Positions 51,198 to 59,161 of a stretch of 64,000 bases of DNA are shown in pieces. Source of the DNA: DASRBO01 sp035653595 (lineage in GTDB: Bacteria > Actinomycetota > Acidimicrobiia > Acidimicrobiales > JAJPHE01); NCBI GenBank assembly GCA_035653595.1, contig DASRBO010000041.1, positions 1 to 64,000 on the forward strand, given 5' to 3'. The stretch's first letter is position 1. Every line of letters begins with the position of its first letter. A program made the position numbers and the translations under genes. The notes below the pieces were generated by a model. That model was not told the DNA's origin. It did no database searches and saw only the letters and a list, made by a program, of their open reading frames with translations.

Positions 51198-51401
51198 GTG
51201 GCGACCGGTACCGTCAAGTGGTTCAACTCCGAGAAGGGCTACGGCTTCATCTCCCAGCCGGACGGCGGGGCTGATGTGTTCGTGCACTTCTCGGCCATCG
51301 AGATGAACGGCTACAAGCTGCTCGAGGAAGGCCAGCAGGTCGAGTTCGACATCCAGGAGGGCCCCAAGGGCCTCCAGGCCGCCAGCGTCCGGCCGATCTG
51401 A
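51198..51401 (+). CDS. csp: Cold-shock protein (CspA family)
   Basis: The 67-residue product is a single cold-shock domain with RNP1 (KGYGFIS) and RNP2 (VFVHFSAI), starting ATGTVKWFNSEKGYG. It binds single-stranded RNA/DNA and acts as an RNA chaperone. GTG is the start; the AAGGGGG upstream lies in a hairpin. A perfect 22-base palindrome follows the stop as terminator. It is a single-gene unit. Confidence 0.95.
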   Translation: MATGTVKWFNSEKGYGFISQPDGGADVFVHFSAIEMNGYKLLEEGQQVEFDIQEGPKGLQAASVRPI

Positions 51402-51407
51402 CCCCGC

Positions 51408-51429
51408 CGTCCCCGCCTAGGCGGGGACG
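51408..51429 (+). terminator. Terminator hairpin of the cold-shock gene
   Basis: A fully self-complementary run, CGTCCCCGCC followed by TA-containing centre and its complement, begins six bases after the stop codon. No U-tract follows. Confidence 0.65.
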
Positions 51430-51475
51430 CTCCCGCATTGCCACCCCGGCCCGGAGGCCTGGTTCGTCGCGCCCG

Positions 51476-52927
51476 TCAGGGAAGCGTGGCGGAGGTTCCC
51501 CCGGCCGGCGTGCTCACGCTGACCGATACCGGCGGGTCGGTGGGGCTGGGCTGGGGCGGCGGTGACCCGGCGCTGGTGCCGTTGACCGACACCCCTCCGA
51601 TCGGTCCGCTCGAGTCGAGTCCGACGCTGGCGCTGGCCTGCACCGGGGCCGGGGCCAGGTTGATCTGCGTGCTCAGCTGGGCGATCGGAGCGGTCGACCC
51701 GTTCCCTCCGGTGCCGGCTCCGCCGCCCCCGCTGGCCGACCCCTTCGCCGGGGTCGGGTCGGGGGCCGGGGCCACCGGCGGGTTGATCACCGGAGCCGGG
51801 GCCGGGCTGGCCGCCGGGGGCGGGGTGGCCGGTGCCGCCGTCGGGGCCGGCGCCGAGGCGGCGGCGACGGTGCCCACCGATGGGTCGGCGACGGGTGCGG
51901 GGGCGAGGACGGGAGCAGGCACGGTGGCGGCCACCTGCTGGAACGGGACCGGGGCCGATCCGACCGGGGCGGCGCCCGGGGGGCGCAGGGCGGCCGCCTT
52001 GAAGGGGGCTTGGCCCATCAGGGTGGCGCCGAGGATCCCGAGTCCCATCACCCCGACGCTGGCGCCAAGCAGGGCCCGGCGGGGTCCCTCGGGCAGCACG
52101 GGCGTGCGGGCCGGACGGGCGGCGGCCAGCTTCCAGTGCCGCCAGGCCAGGGCTCCCAGGGCCAGGGGCAGGGGCACGACGATCCGCCGCAGGCTGGTGC
52201 TCAGATCCTCCAGCTCGGCCAGGCGCTGGCGGCACTCCTCGCAGCCGGCCAGGTGCTGGTCGACCTTGGCCAGGTCGCGAGGGGCGAGCCCGCCTCCCAC
52301 GTAGGCCCCCAGGTGCTCGACGGTGAACCGGCAGCCGTTCTGGACGTCGCTACGCAGGTGGGCCTGCAGGTAGCGCTGGCGCAGCCCGGCCCGGGCCCGG
52401 ACGGCCAGCTGGGCGGTGCCGTTGGCGGACAGGCCGAGCAAGCCGGCGGCCTCGGCCGGGGCCATGCCCTCCACCTCGGTGAGCCACAGCACCGAGCGCC
52501 ACCGCTCGGGCAGGCTGCGGAAGGCCGAGGCGACCAGGGAGGCGTCGAGCCGGTCCATGAGGCGGTCCGAGGGCCCGGCGGTGGCGCTGGTCTCGTCGCT
52601 GGCGACGTCGTCGACCAGGTGGATCCGGCCGCTGCGGCGGAGCACGTCGATGGAGGCGTTGCGGGCGGTGGCCATGAGGTAGGGCCGGAACCCGCCGAGG
52701 TCGGTCAGCCGGCCGGCCGCCAGGGCGGTGAAGATGCGGGTGAACGCCTCGGCCACGGCGTCGGAGGCGTCCTCGCGGTTGCCGGTGACGGCGTAGGCCA
52801 CCCGCCAGGCGGTCTCGGCGTGACGCCGGTAGAGCTCGTCGAAGGCGGTCGAGTCGCCCGAGGCAGCCGCCTCGGCCAGGTCCGCATCGGTGGTGCTGGC
52901 AGTGAGCGCCTGGGCTCTGTCGGCCAT
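51476..52927 (-). CDS. ECF sigma factor fused to zinc-finger anti-sigma, membrane segment and Pro/Ala-rich tail
   Basis: A single 483-residue chain. Residues 1-190 are an ECF sigma factor (EDASDAVAEAFTRIFTAL; RPYLMATARNASIDVLRR; AGLLGLSANGTAQLAVRARA). Residues 205-240 form an HxxxCxxC anti-sigma zinc motif (H225, C229, C232). A transmembrane helix lies at about 285-305. The rest (about 310-483) is a low-complexity Pro/Ala/Val/Ser-rich, presumably extracytoplasmic, tail. Such self-inhibited, membrane-tethered sigma factors are known in actinobacteria (ECF53-like); release would need proteolysis. The tail has no recognisable sensor domain. Confidence 0.88.
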   Translation of the reverse strand: MADRAQALTASTTDADLAEAAASGDSTAFDELYRRHAETAWRVAYAVTGNREDASDAVAEAFTRIFTALAAGRLTDLGGFRPYLMATARNASIDVLRRSGRIHLVDDVASDETSATAGPSDRLMDRLDASLVASAFRSLPERWRSVLWLTEVEGMAPAEAAGLLGLSANGTAQLAVRARAGLRQRYLQAHLRSDVQNGCRFTVEHLGAYVGGGLAPRDLAKVDQHLAGCEECRQRLAELEDLSTSLRRIVVPLPLALGALAWRHWKLAAARPARTPVLPEGPRRALLGASVGVMGLGILGATLMGQAPFKAAALRPPGAAPVGSAPVPFQQVAATVPAPVLAPAPVADPSVGTVAAASAPAPTAAPATPPPAASPAPAPVINPPVAPAPDPTPAKGSASGGGGAGTGGNGSTAPIAQLSTQINLAPAPVQASASVGLDSSGPIGGVSVNGTSAGSPPPQPSPTDPPVSVSVSTPAGGTSATLP

Positions 52928-52940
52928 GTCGTCTCCTCAG

Positions 52941-52977
52941 CCGGGAAATTCTCCCGGTTTAGTTCTTCACAAACCGG
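52941..52977. repeat. Two overlapping inverted repeats upstream of the sigma fusion gene
   Basis: CCGGGA-AATTC-TCCCGG (52941-52957) and CCGGTTT-N10-AAACCGG (52954-52977) share the CCGG at 52954-52957, so only one stem can form at a time. They lie 13 bases before the minus-strand ATG in an otherwise AT-richer gap and could be an operator or an mRNA switch. Confidence 0.45.
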
Positions 52978-53086
52978 CCGACTTCCTGCCACCGTGGGCG
53001 CCGGGGGTCGGTCTGGCCCCGCGGTTACCCTTGGTAAAGGAAGGGGCGGCCGGCGGGGCCGCGGCCCGGTCGAGACGAGGTGCGCC

Positions 53087-54301
53087 ATGGCCGAGTTCTC
53101 CCTCGAACTGAACGAGGACCAGCTCCAGATCCAGAAATGGGTCCACGACTTCGCCGAGAACGTCGTCCGTCCGGTCGCCCACGAGTGGGACGAGCGGGAG
53201 GAGACCCCCTGGCCGGTCATCGAGGAGGCCGCCAAGATCGGCCTCTACTCGTTCGACTTCGTGGCCAACTGCTTCGGCGACCCGACCGGGCTGCTCATGT
53301 GCCTGGTCAACGAGGAGATGTCCTGGGGTGACGCCGGCATCGCCCTGGCCATCTTCGGCACCACCCTGGGGGTGGCCGGCATCCTGGCCAACGGGACCCC
53401 GGAGCAGATGATGGAGTGGGCGCCCCAGTGCTTCGGGACTGCCGACGACGTCAAGCTGGCCGCCTTCGCCGTCTCCGAGCCCGACGCCGGCTCCGATGTC
53501 AGCTCGCTGCGCACCCGGGCCGTCTACGACGAGGCCAAGGACGAGTGGATGCTCAACGGCACCAAGATCTGGATCACCAATGGCGGCATCGCCGACATCC
53601 ACGTGGTGGTGGCCTCGGTGGACCCCGAGCTTGGCTCGCGGGGCCAGGCCAGCTTCGTCGTCCCGCCGGGCACCCCCGGCATCCGCCTGGGCCAGAAGTT
53701 CAAGAAGATGGGCATCCGGGCGTCCCACACCGGCGAGGTCATCCTCGAGGACTGCAGGGTGCCGGGCCGGTGCCTGCTGGGGGGCAAGGAGAAGCTGGAG
53801 GAGCGGATGGCCCGGGCCCGCGAGGGCAAGCGGTCCAGTTCCCAGGCGGCCATGGCCACCTTCGAGGCCTCCCGCCCGGTGGTCGGGGCCCAGGCCGTCG
53901 GGATCGCCCGGGCCGCCTACGACTACGCCCTCGAGTACGCCAAGGAGCGCAGGCAGTTCGGCCGGGCGATCATCGAGAACCAGGCCATCGCCTTCAAGCT
54001 GGCCGACATGAAGATGCACACCGACGCCGCCCGCCTGCTGGTTCACCGGGCCGCCTGGATGGCCAGGGCGGGCAAGAAGTTCGAGGCCGGCGAGGGCTCG
54101 ATGTCCAAGCTGTTCGCCGGGGAGACGGCGGTGTGGGTCACCGAGCAGGCCATCCAGATCCTCGGCGGCTACGGATATGTTCGCGAGTACCCGGTCGAGC
54201 GCTGGCATCGCGACGCCAAGATCTACACGATCTTCGAGGGCACCTCGGAGATACAGCGGCTGATCATCAGTCGGGCGATATCGGGCGTGCACATTCCCTA
54301 G
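53087..54301 (+). CDS. Acyl-CoA dehydrogenase
   Basis: A 404-residue flavoenzyme with the family blocks AFAVSEPDAGSDVSSLRT, WITNGGIADIHVV, ERRQFGRAIIENQAIAFKLADM and IQILGGYGYVREYPVERWHRDAK. The C-terminal YTIFEGTSEIQRL carries the catalytic Glu. It introduces the 2,3-double bond in an acyl-CoA with FAD and passes electrons to ETF. Chain length is not predictable. It is divergent from the membrane sigma factor gene, with about 160 bases between. The upstream open frame is only antisense to that gene. Confidence 0.93.
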   Translation: MAEFSLELNEDQLQIQKWVHDFAENVVRPVAHEWDEREETPWPVIEEAAKIGLYSFDFVANCFGDPTGLLMCLVNEEMSWGDAGIALAIFGTTLGVAGILANGTPEQMMEWAPQCFGTADDVKLAAFAVSEPDAGSDVSSLRTRAVYDEAKDEWMLNGTKIWITNGGIADIHVVVASVDPELGSRGQASFVVPPGTPGIRLGQKFKKMGIRASHTGEVILEDCRVPGRCLLGGKEKLEERMARAREGKRSSSQAAMATFEASRPVVGAQAVGIARAAYDYALEYAKERRQFGRAIIENQAIAFKLADMKMHTDAARLLVHRAAWMARAGKKFEAGEGSMSKLFAGETAVWVTEQAIQILGGYGYVREYPVERWHRDAKIYTIFEGTSEIQRLIISRAISGVHIP

Positions 54302-54451
54302 CCCTGATGCGGGGTTAGCCCGAGCCTTGGCTCATCCGCCGACGGACGGGTGCTGTCGCCTCGTCCGGCCCGGTCGTGAACGACTCGCGGGGAGCCGACG
54401 AACGAGTTCGTCGGTGACGCGACTACCTTTCCGGTGAACGGAGGGTGTGCA

Positions 54452-55201
54452 GTGGCGAAGTTCGACGCCGTGGCCCACGTCTACGACGCCTCCAGGGGAG
54501 GGCTCGATCGCGGCGTCTATGTCGCCGATCAACTCCGGGCCTTCCTCCCCGGTGGCACACGGCTGCTCGAGCTGGGAGTGGGTACCGGGGCCGTGGCGAT
54601 GGCCCTCATGGAGGCGGGCTACGACGTGGTTGGAGTCGACATCTCGGCGCCGATGCTCGCCTCGGCCCGCCCCCGGCTGCCGGGCCGGGTCGGCCTGGCC
54701 GATGCCGCTGCTCTCCCGTTCGTCGATGGCGTCTTCGACGCCGTCTACGCCGTCTGGGTGATGTACCACCTGGTCGATCCTCGGAAAGCCCTCGCCGAGG
54801 CCGCCAGAGTGCTCCGTCCGGGTGGCCGGCTGCTGGCCCTGGACCGCAGTCGGATCGACGGTGGTGTGGACATCTGGGGCGAACTTGCCCGCGAAGTAGA
54901 GCGACGCCTGGGGCGGAAGCCACCGGCGCTGAGCTCCGGATACGAGGACCTCGCCCAGGTGGCGGAGAGTCAGGGACTGCGCAAGGTCGGGATCATGGCA
55001 GTCAGTCCTTGGCGAGACCGGCGGACCCTGCGCCAGGCAATCGACAACACCCGCCAGCGAGTCTTCGGCTGGGACGGAACGGAGGACGACTGGGTGGGGG
55101 TGGTCGAGCCACTCCTCGATGAGTGGTCGCGTCGACCCGATGTTGATGACGTCGTCATCTTCGAGCAGGGTCATGAGGTGTTGGTGCTGGACAGATCCTG
55201 A
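54452..55201 (+). CDS. SAM-dependent methyltransferase (class I)
   Basis: The 249-residue product carries motif I LLELGVGTGAVAMAL, VVGVDISAPML, and DAAALPFVDGVFDAVYAVWV, the Methyltransf_11 pattern of small-molecule methylases. The GTG before AKFDAVAHVYDAS has GGAGGG eight bases upstream. The substrate is unknown. The following SRPBCC gene is 79 bases away in the same direction and may be co-expressed. Confidence 0.85.
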   Translation: MAKFDAVAHVYDASRGGLDRGVYVADQLRAFLPGGTRLLELGVGTGAVAMALMEAGYDVVGVDISAPMLASARPRLPGRVGLADAAALPFVDGVFDAVYAVWVMYHLVDPRKALAEAARVLRPGGRLLALDRSRIDGGVDIWGELAREVERRLGRKPPALSSGYEDLAQVAESQGLRKVGIMAVSPWRDRRTLRQAIDNTRQRVFGWDGTEDDWVGVVEPLLDEWSRRPDVDDVVIFEQGHEVLVLDRS

Positions 55202-55280
55202 ACCGGTCGAGGCATCGCGATGATTCGACCGGCCCGCGAGCGTCACAACGGGAGCGGGACAGCTTCCAAAGGGGTGCCTG

Positions 55281-55754
55281 ATGCCCGATGACAGTGTCAG
55301 TGCCACCTTGGTCATCGCCGCCTCGGCGGGGGTCGTGTTCTCCATCCTCGCTGATCCGGCCAGGCACGCCGCCATCGACGGGACCGGGTGGGTCTGTGAA
55401 GCCCTCGAAGGCGAGCCGGTTACGGCGGCCGGACAGGTCTTCCGGATGGCGATGTACCACCCGAACCATCCGGACGGGAGCTACCGGATGGCCAACCTGG
55501 TGGAGATATTCGACCCGCCGAGCTCCATCGCCTGGAGGCCGGGTACAGAAGATGACGCCGGCGATCTCAGTTTCGGCGGCTGGATCTGGCGCTACGACCT
55601 GACACCGCTCGGCCCGTCCGAGACCCGGGTGACCCTCTCCTACGACTGGTCCGCCGTCCCAGAAGATGTCCGCCGACACATCGGCTTCCCGCCGTTTGCG
55701 CCGGACCACCTGGACAACTCCTTGAACCATCTCGCCGAACTCGCCAATCCGTGA
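55281..55754 (+). CDS. SRPBCC-family protein
   Basis: A 157-residue START/SRPBCC-like protein: SATLVIAASAGVVFSILADPARHAAIDG at the N-terminus and GWIWRYDLTPLGPSETRVTLSYDW in the core, ending in a long C-terminal helix. Such proteins bind hydrophobic ligands or act as small enzymes. AAAGGGG precedes the ATG. Function unknown. Confidence 0.8.
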   Translation: MPDDSVSATLVIAASAGVVFSILADPARHAAIDGTGWVCEALEGEPVTAAGQVFRMAMYHPNHPDGSYRMANLVEIFDPPSSIAWRPGTEDDAGDLSFGGWIWRYDLTPLGPSETRVTLSYDWSAVPEDVRRHIGFPPFAPDHLDNSLNHLAELANP

Positions 55755-55898
55755 CACCGGGGCGCACCCCTTTTCGAGGCTCGGTGGCGCCGGAGTTGTC
55801 CGGTGCGCACAACGCTGCGAACCATCCGTAGTGCCGACTCGTCGAGCAGGCGGTGGCCAACTGGCGGCGGCCCGAACCGGGCGCCCTCGCCCCGGCGG

Positions 55899-56150
55899 CT
55901 ACGACAGGGCGGCCCGGACGCGCCGCAGGAGCTGCCGGTGCTCACTGGCCGTCGTTGCCCTGAAGCGCTCGAAGTCGGCTTCCAGCCGGACGTCGGCGAA
56001 CAGACCAGCGGGGTCCTCGTGAAAATGGAGGAAGGCCCGGGAGCCTCGATAGAAGACGCCGCGGCTCTTCTCCCTGATCCCAGGCACCTCGCGCAGTGCC
56101 ATCAGGAGAGGTTCCAGTCGGTCCAACGCCGGTCCACTGGCGTGCTTCAC
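55899..56150 (-). CDS. Small conserved-looking protein of unknown function
   Basis: An 83-residue product with GTG start (VKHASGPALDRLEPLL) and the core REKSRGVFYRGSRAFLHFHEDPAGLFADVRL. The pattern resembles small actinobacterial proteins that I cannot name. It lies 11 bases after the VOC gene in the same direction, so both are probably co-transcribed. It has no signal or membrane segment. Confidence 0.6.
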   Translation of the reverse strand: MKHASGPALDRLEPLLMALREVPGIREKSRGVFYRGSRAFLHFHEDPAGLFADVRLEADFERFRATTASEHRQLLRRVRAALS

Positions 56151-56161
56151 GGTCGGTCGGC

Positions 56162-56527
56162 TCAGACGCCGCGCTGAGCGATCATGAACCGGTGGCCATC
56201 GGGTGAGCGGAGCCCGAACTCCCGCATCCCCCACGGCCGGTCGCGGAGAGGCTCGATGACGTCGGCCCCCGCGCCCTCGGCCCGGGCGAGGAACGCCTCA
56301 ACATCGTCAACCCGCAGGTACGCCACGTAGCTGTGGTCGCCGATTTCTGCCGCCGGCGGCACGTCGGTGCAGCGGCCGAGCATGAAGTCGACGGACCCGG
56401 AGCGGCAGAAGATCCAGTTGCCCGGGTCCACCTCCGTGCACTCGCAGCCGAGGACCTCGCGGAACCACCGGGCCGATCGGTCCAGATCATGAACGGCCAG
56501 GACCGGGGTGGAGGCGACTATCTCCAC
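56162..56527 (-). CDS. VOC-family protein (glyoxalase/bleomycin-resistance-like)
   Basis: The 121-residue product has the VOC features TPVLAVHDLDRSARWFREVLGCE, YVAYLRVDDVEAFLARAEGAG and REFGLRSPDGHRFMIAQ. Glu/His residues at the strand ends could bind a divalent metal. Such proteins often detoxify or sequester small molecules. GTG is the start. It is the first gene of a two-gene unit with the small protein downstream. Confidence 0.82.
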   Translation of the reverse strand: MEIVASTPVLAVHDLDRSARWFREVLGCECTEVDPGNWIFCRSGSVDFMLGRCTDVPPAAEIGDHSYVAYLRVDDVEAFLARAEGAGADVIEPLRDRPWGMREFGLRSPDGHRFMIAQRGV

Positions 56528-56594
56528 TTCGGCAGTATGCCGCGAATCCCCGAGGTCGGACCGGGACGGAACTCGTGACCGCCGCCGCCGACGG

Positions 56595-57236
56595 TCACAC
56601 CCCCGCGGGCATCGGCGGCAGCAGTCCGTGGGAGCGGATCAGACCGGCCACCTCCGAGGTGGCGGTGACCACCTCGGCCTTGAGGCCGGCCTGCCTGGCG
56701 GCTCCGACGTTCTCCTCACGGTCGTCGAGGAACAGGCACATCGCGGGCTGCAGTCCAAGAGCCGAGGTCATGTGGTGGAAGTAGGCGAGGTCCGGCTTCC
56801 TGAGTCTCATCCGACAGGAGTAGAAGGAGTGGTCGAACACTCGGCCATAGCCCAGCTCCTCGTCCATGTACAGGGCACGCTCCGGGTCCTGGTTGGTGGC
56901 GAGAGAGCAGACGGTGCCGGCGGCCCGGAGGCGGGCCACCAGTTCGAGGACTTCGGGGTCGGGTTGGATGCCGATCCTCAGCCAGTCGGCGAGAAACTGC
57001 TCGGGCGGCGTCGGACACGAGCGCCGGTCGAGGACCGCCTCCAGCACGGGAAGGAACGGCTCGCCACTGTCGAGGCAGCCGGCGAATAGCGGGTGGCTGA
57101 ACAGCTCGGACAGGAAGGCGGTGAAGCCGTCCCCGTCGCACCCGAGAAGCTCGCAGGCGTGCTGGGCGAAGGGTCCGCCCGTCTGAACGACTCCGTCGGC
57201 GTCGAAGAGGACCGCCCTTATGGACCCATCGGACAC
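56595..57236 (-). CDS. HAD-superfamily hydrolase
   Basis: A 213-residue HAD protein: motif I AVLFDADGVVQTGG, motif II LATNQDPE, a Lys in RLRKPDLAYFH, and motif III CLFLDDREENVGAARQAG. The cap between motifs I and II is small and helical. It is probably a phosphatase on a small phosphorylated metabolite. The GTG start before SDGSIRAV was chosen; an upstream frame overlaps the divergent gene region. Confidence 0.87.
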   Translation of the reverse strand: MSDGSIRAVLFDADGVVQTGGPFAQHACELLGCDGDGFTAFLSELFSHPLFAGCLDSGEPFLPVLEAVLDRRSCPTPPEQFLADWLRIGIQPDPEVLELVARLRAAGTVCSLATNQDPERALYMDEELGYGRVFDHSFYSCRMRLRKPDLAYFHHMTSALGLQPAMCLFLDDREENVGAARQAGLKAEVVTATSEVAGLIRSHGLLPPMPAGV

Positions 57237-57321
57237 CCGGTCTCCCCTTGGTCGGAGGCTGTCGAGGCTAGTGAGGGTGAGGGGGCCGTATCCCCGGGGC
57301 GCCTGTCGCCGTTTGCTGCAC

Positions 57322-58074
57322 ATGGAGAACCTCGAAGGTGATCAACAGATTCTGGATCGCCTGCAGAACCTGGCCCGGCAGTCGATGGATCCGGCGATGG
57401 CCACCCGAGTGTTGGAACGCGCCCGCCGGCGGCCGCGGCCCTGGTGGCGCTCGACCAAGGCGAAGGTCGGCGCCGGCGTAGCCGGGGGCTTCTTCGCCGG
57501 CAGCTTCGGGCTGGCCTCGGCGGGGGCGCTGCCGGCACCGGTCCAGGAGGCCGCTCACAGCACCCTGGCGGCGGTGGGCATCAGTGTCCCGCCCGGTCAC
57601 AACCGCTACAACGGGCCCGAGTGCGGCGGCACCTACGCCAACCACGGTGCCTATGTGAGGGCCCACAAGGGTGACCCGGCCGCCGCCCAGTCGCGGTGCG
57701 GAAAGCCGACCGTGGCGAACAGCCCGGCCAGCGGAGCCAGCACCTCCCCGCCGGAGTCCGGCCGCCCCGGCAAGTCCGGCCGGCACGGGCCCCCACCGTG
57801 GGCCCACGGCCAGGGCAAGCCGGGCTCGGACTCGACCGAGTCCCCGGACGACAGCACCGAACCACCGGAGACAACCTCCCCGGGAGCCGCTCCGTCAGTG
57901 GCGCCCACCGCCGGCACCCAGGTGAATCCGGCCGCCCCCGCCACGACGACAACCACCGCCGCCCCGGCCCCGACCACCACAGTGGCCCCGCCGACGACCA
58001 CCACTTCCTCCAGCTCGACCACGTCCTCGACGACGACCTCGACAGTGCCACCCACGACCACGACGGCCCCGTGA
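57322..58074 (+). CDS. Membrane-anchored protein coupled to an ECF sigma gene (candidate anti-sigma)
   Basis: A 250-residue protein: a short cytoplasmic helix (MENLEGDQQILDRLQNLARQ), a transmembrane segment (about 47-70, GAGVAGGFFAGSFGLASAGA), an extracytoplasmic Cys-containing part (GHNRYNGPECGGTYANHGAYV) and a long Pro/Ser/Thr-rich tail ending in repeated Thr. It overlaps the ECF sigma gene by GTGA. The topology suits an anti-sigma or sensor, although no zinc finger is present and it precedes rather than follows the sigma gene. Confidence 0.7.
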   Translation: MENLEGDQQILDRLQNLARQSMDPAMATRVLERARRRPRPWWRSTKAKVGAGVAGGFFAGSFGLASAGALPAPVQEAAHSTLAAVGISVPPGHNRYNGPECGGTYANHGAYVRAHKGDPAAAQSRCGKPTVANSPASGASTSPPESGRPGKSGRHGPPPWAHGQGKPGSDSTESPDDSTEPPETTSPGAAPSVAPTAGTQVNPAAPATTTTTAAPAPTTTVAPPTTTTSSSSTTSSTTTSTVPPTTTTAP

Positions 58075-58589
58075 CCGCTGCCGGACTGCCGCTCACCCTG
58101 AGCGCTGCGCCGGCCGTCGGGCCGACCGACCTGGCCACCCTCTTCGCTGAGCTGGGCCCGGCCGTGAGCGGGTATCTGGGCGCCTGCGGGTGCGGGGCTG
58201 TCGAGGACGTCCTCGGCGAGGTCTTCGTCCGGGTCGCCAAGGCGCTGCCCCGGTTCGAGGGAAGCTCGGCCGGCCTGCGCAGCTGGGTCTTCACCATCGC
58301 CTACCGATGCATGGTCGACCAGCACCGCTGGGTGCGCCGCCAGCAACGGCTGCTCCGCCGCCTCCCTGGTCCCGCCGCGGCGCCGGCACCGGCGGAGCCG
58401 CTCGACCCGGAGCTGGTGAGGGCCTTGTCCAGTCTCACACCCGAGCAGCGCCAGGTCATCACCCTGCGCTTCGTGGCCGACCTGTCCCTGCAGGAAGTGG
58501 CCGACATCACCGGTAAACCGGTCGGATCGGTGAAGTCCCTGCAGCGCCGGGGGCTGGACGCCCTGAAGGCGGCTCTGGCGCCCCAGTGA
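58071..58589 (+). CDS. ECF-type RNA polymerase sigma factor
   Basis: The 172-residue product has sigma region 2 (VEDVLGEVFVRVAKALPRFE; LRSWVFTIAYRCMVDQHRW) and region 4 (VITLRFVADLSLQEVADITG, then GSVKSLQRRGLDALK). The GTG start overlaps the stop codon of the preceding membrane-protein gene, so synthesis of sigma is likely tied to that of its presumed regulator. Confidence 0.87.
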   Translation: MTAAGLPLTLSAAPAVGPTDLATLFAELGPAVSGYLGACGCGAVEDVLGEVFVRVAKALPRFEGSSAGLRSWVFTIAYRCMVDQHRWVRRQQRLLRRLPGPAAAPAPAEPLDPELVRALSSLTPEQRQVITLRFVADLSLQEVADITGKPVGSVKSLQRRGLDALKAALAPQ

Positions 58590-58705
58590 CGAGGCCGGTC
58601 CGCCGCGGCGCTTCATACCTGACGGCCGTATTCAGCTGGCCACGGCCTGGTCAGGCGTGAGGGCCCTGGCCATACTGGACCGGAAGGCCAACGAGGGGAG
58701 GAGCG

Positions 58706-59074
58706 ATGGCGGTACAGCTCAACCACACCATCGTCCCGGTGAGGGACAAGGAGGAGTCGGCCCGGTTCATCGCCGACGTCCTCGGTCTCGAGCCTCCCAC
58801 GCCGTTCGGGCCGTTCATGTGCGTGGAGACGGCCAACGGGGTGAGCCTCGACTACGACGACCGGTGGGAGGTTCGCAGCAATCACTACGCCTTCGTGGTG
58901 TCGGAGGACGAGTTCGACGCCATCTTCGCCCGGGTGCAGGAGCGGGGCCTCACCTACTGGGCCGATCCGGGTCACCGCCAACCCAACGTCATCAACGGCA
59001 ACGGCCGTGGCTTCTACTTCGAGGATCCGTCGGGCCACAACATGGAGGTGCTCACCCGGGCGTACGGCACCTGA
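58706..59074 (+). CDS. VOC-family protein
   Basis: A 122-residue protein with the VOC pattern: LNHTIVPVRDKEESARFIAD, then YAFVVSEDEFDAIFARVQE, and GFYFEDPSGHNMEVLTRAY containing the last metal-ligand Glu. It probably acts as a small-molecule dioxygenase-, isomerase- or resistance-type protein. It is preceded by GGGAGGAG nine bases before the ATG. It is the third VOC gene of the window. Confidence 0.85.
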   Translation: MAVQLNHTIVPVRDKEESARFIADVLGLEPPTPFGPFMCVETANGVSLDYDDRWEVRSNHYAFVVSEDEFDAIFARVQERGLTYWADPGHRQPNVINGNGRGFYFEDPSGHNMEVLTRAYGT

Positions 59075-59161
59075 GCCCGGTGGCGTCGGCTCGCCCGGTG
59101 GACGACCGATTGCGGCCAGTCCGGCGGAGGACAGGCCCTACGGAGAGGGCAGCGGTCGTGC

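Noticed and set aside
52010..53086. Upstream extension of the acyl-CoA dehydrogenase frame
   Set aside because: It is antisense to the sigma fusion gene and unlike any dehydrogenase; the ATG at 53087 is a normal start.
57930..58070. Short tandem repeat array
   Set aside because: The repeated ACC/ACG codons encode the Thr-rich tail of a protein and are not an independent repeat element.
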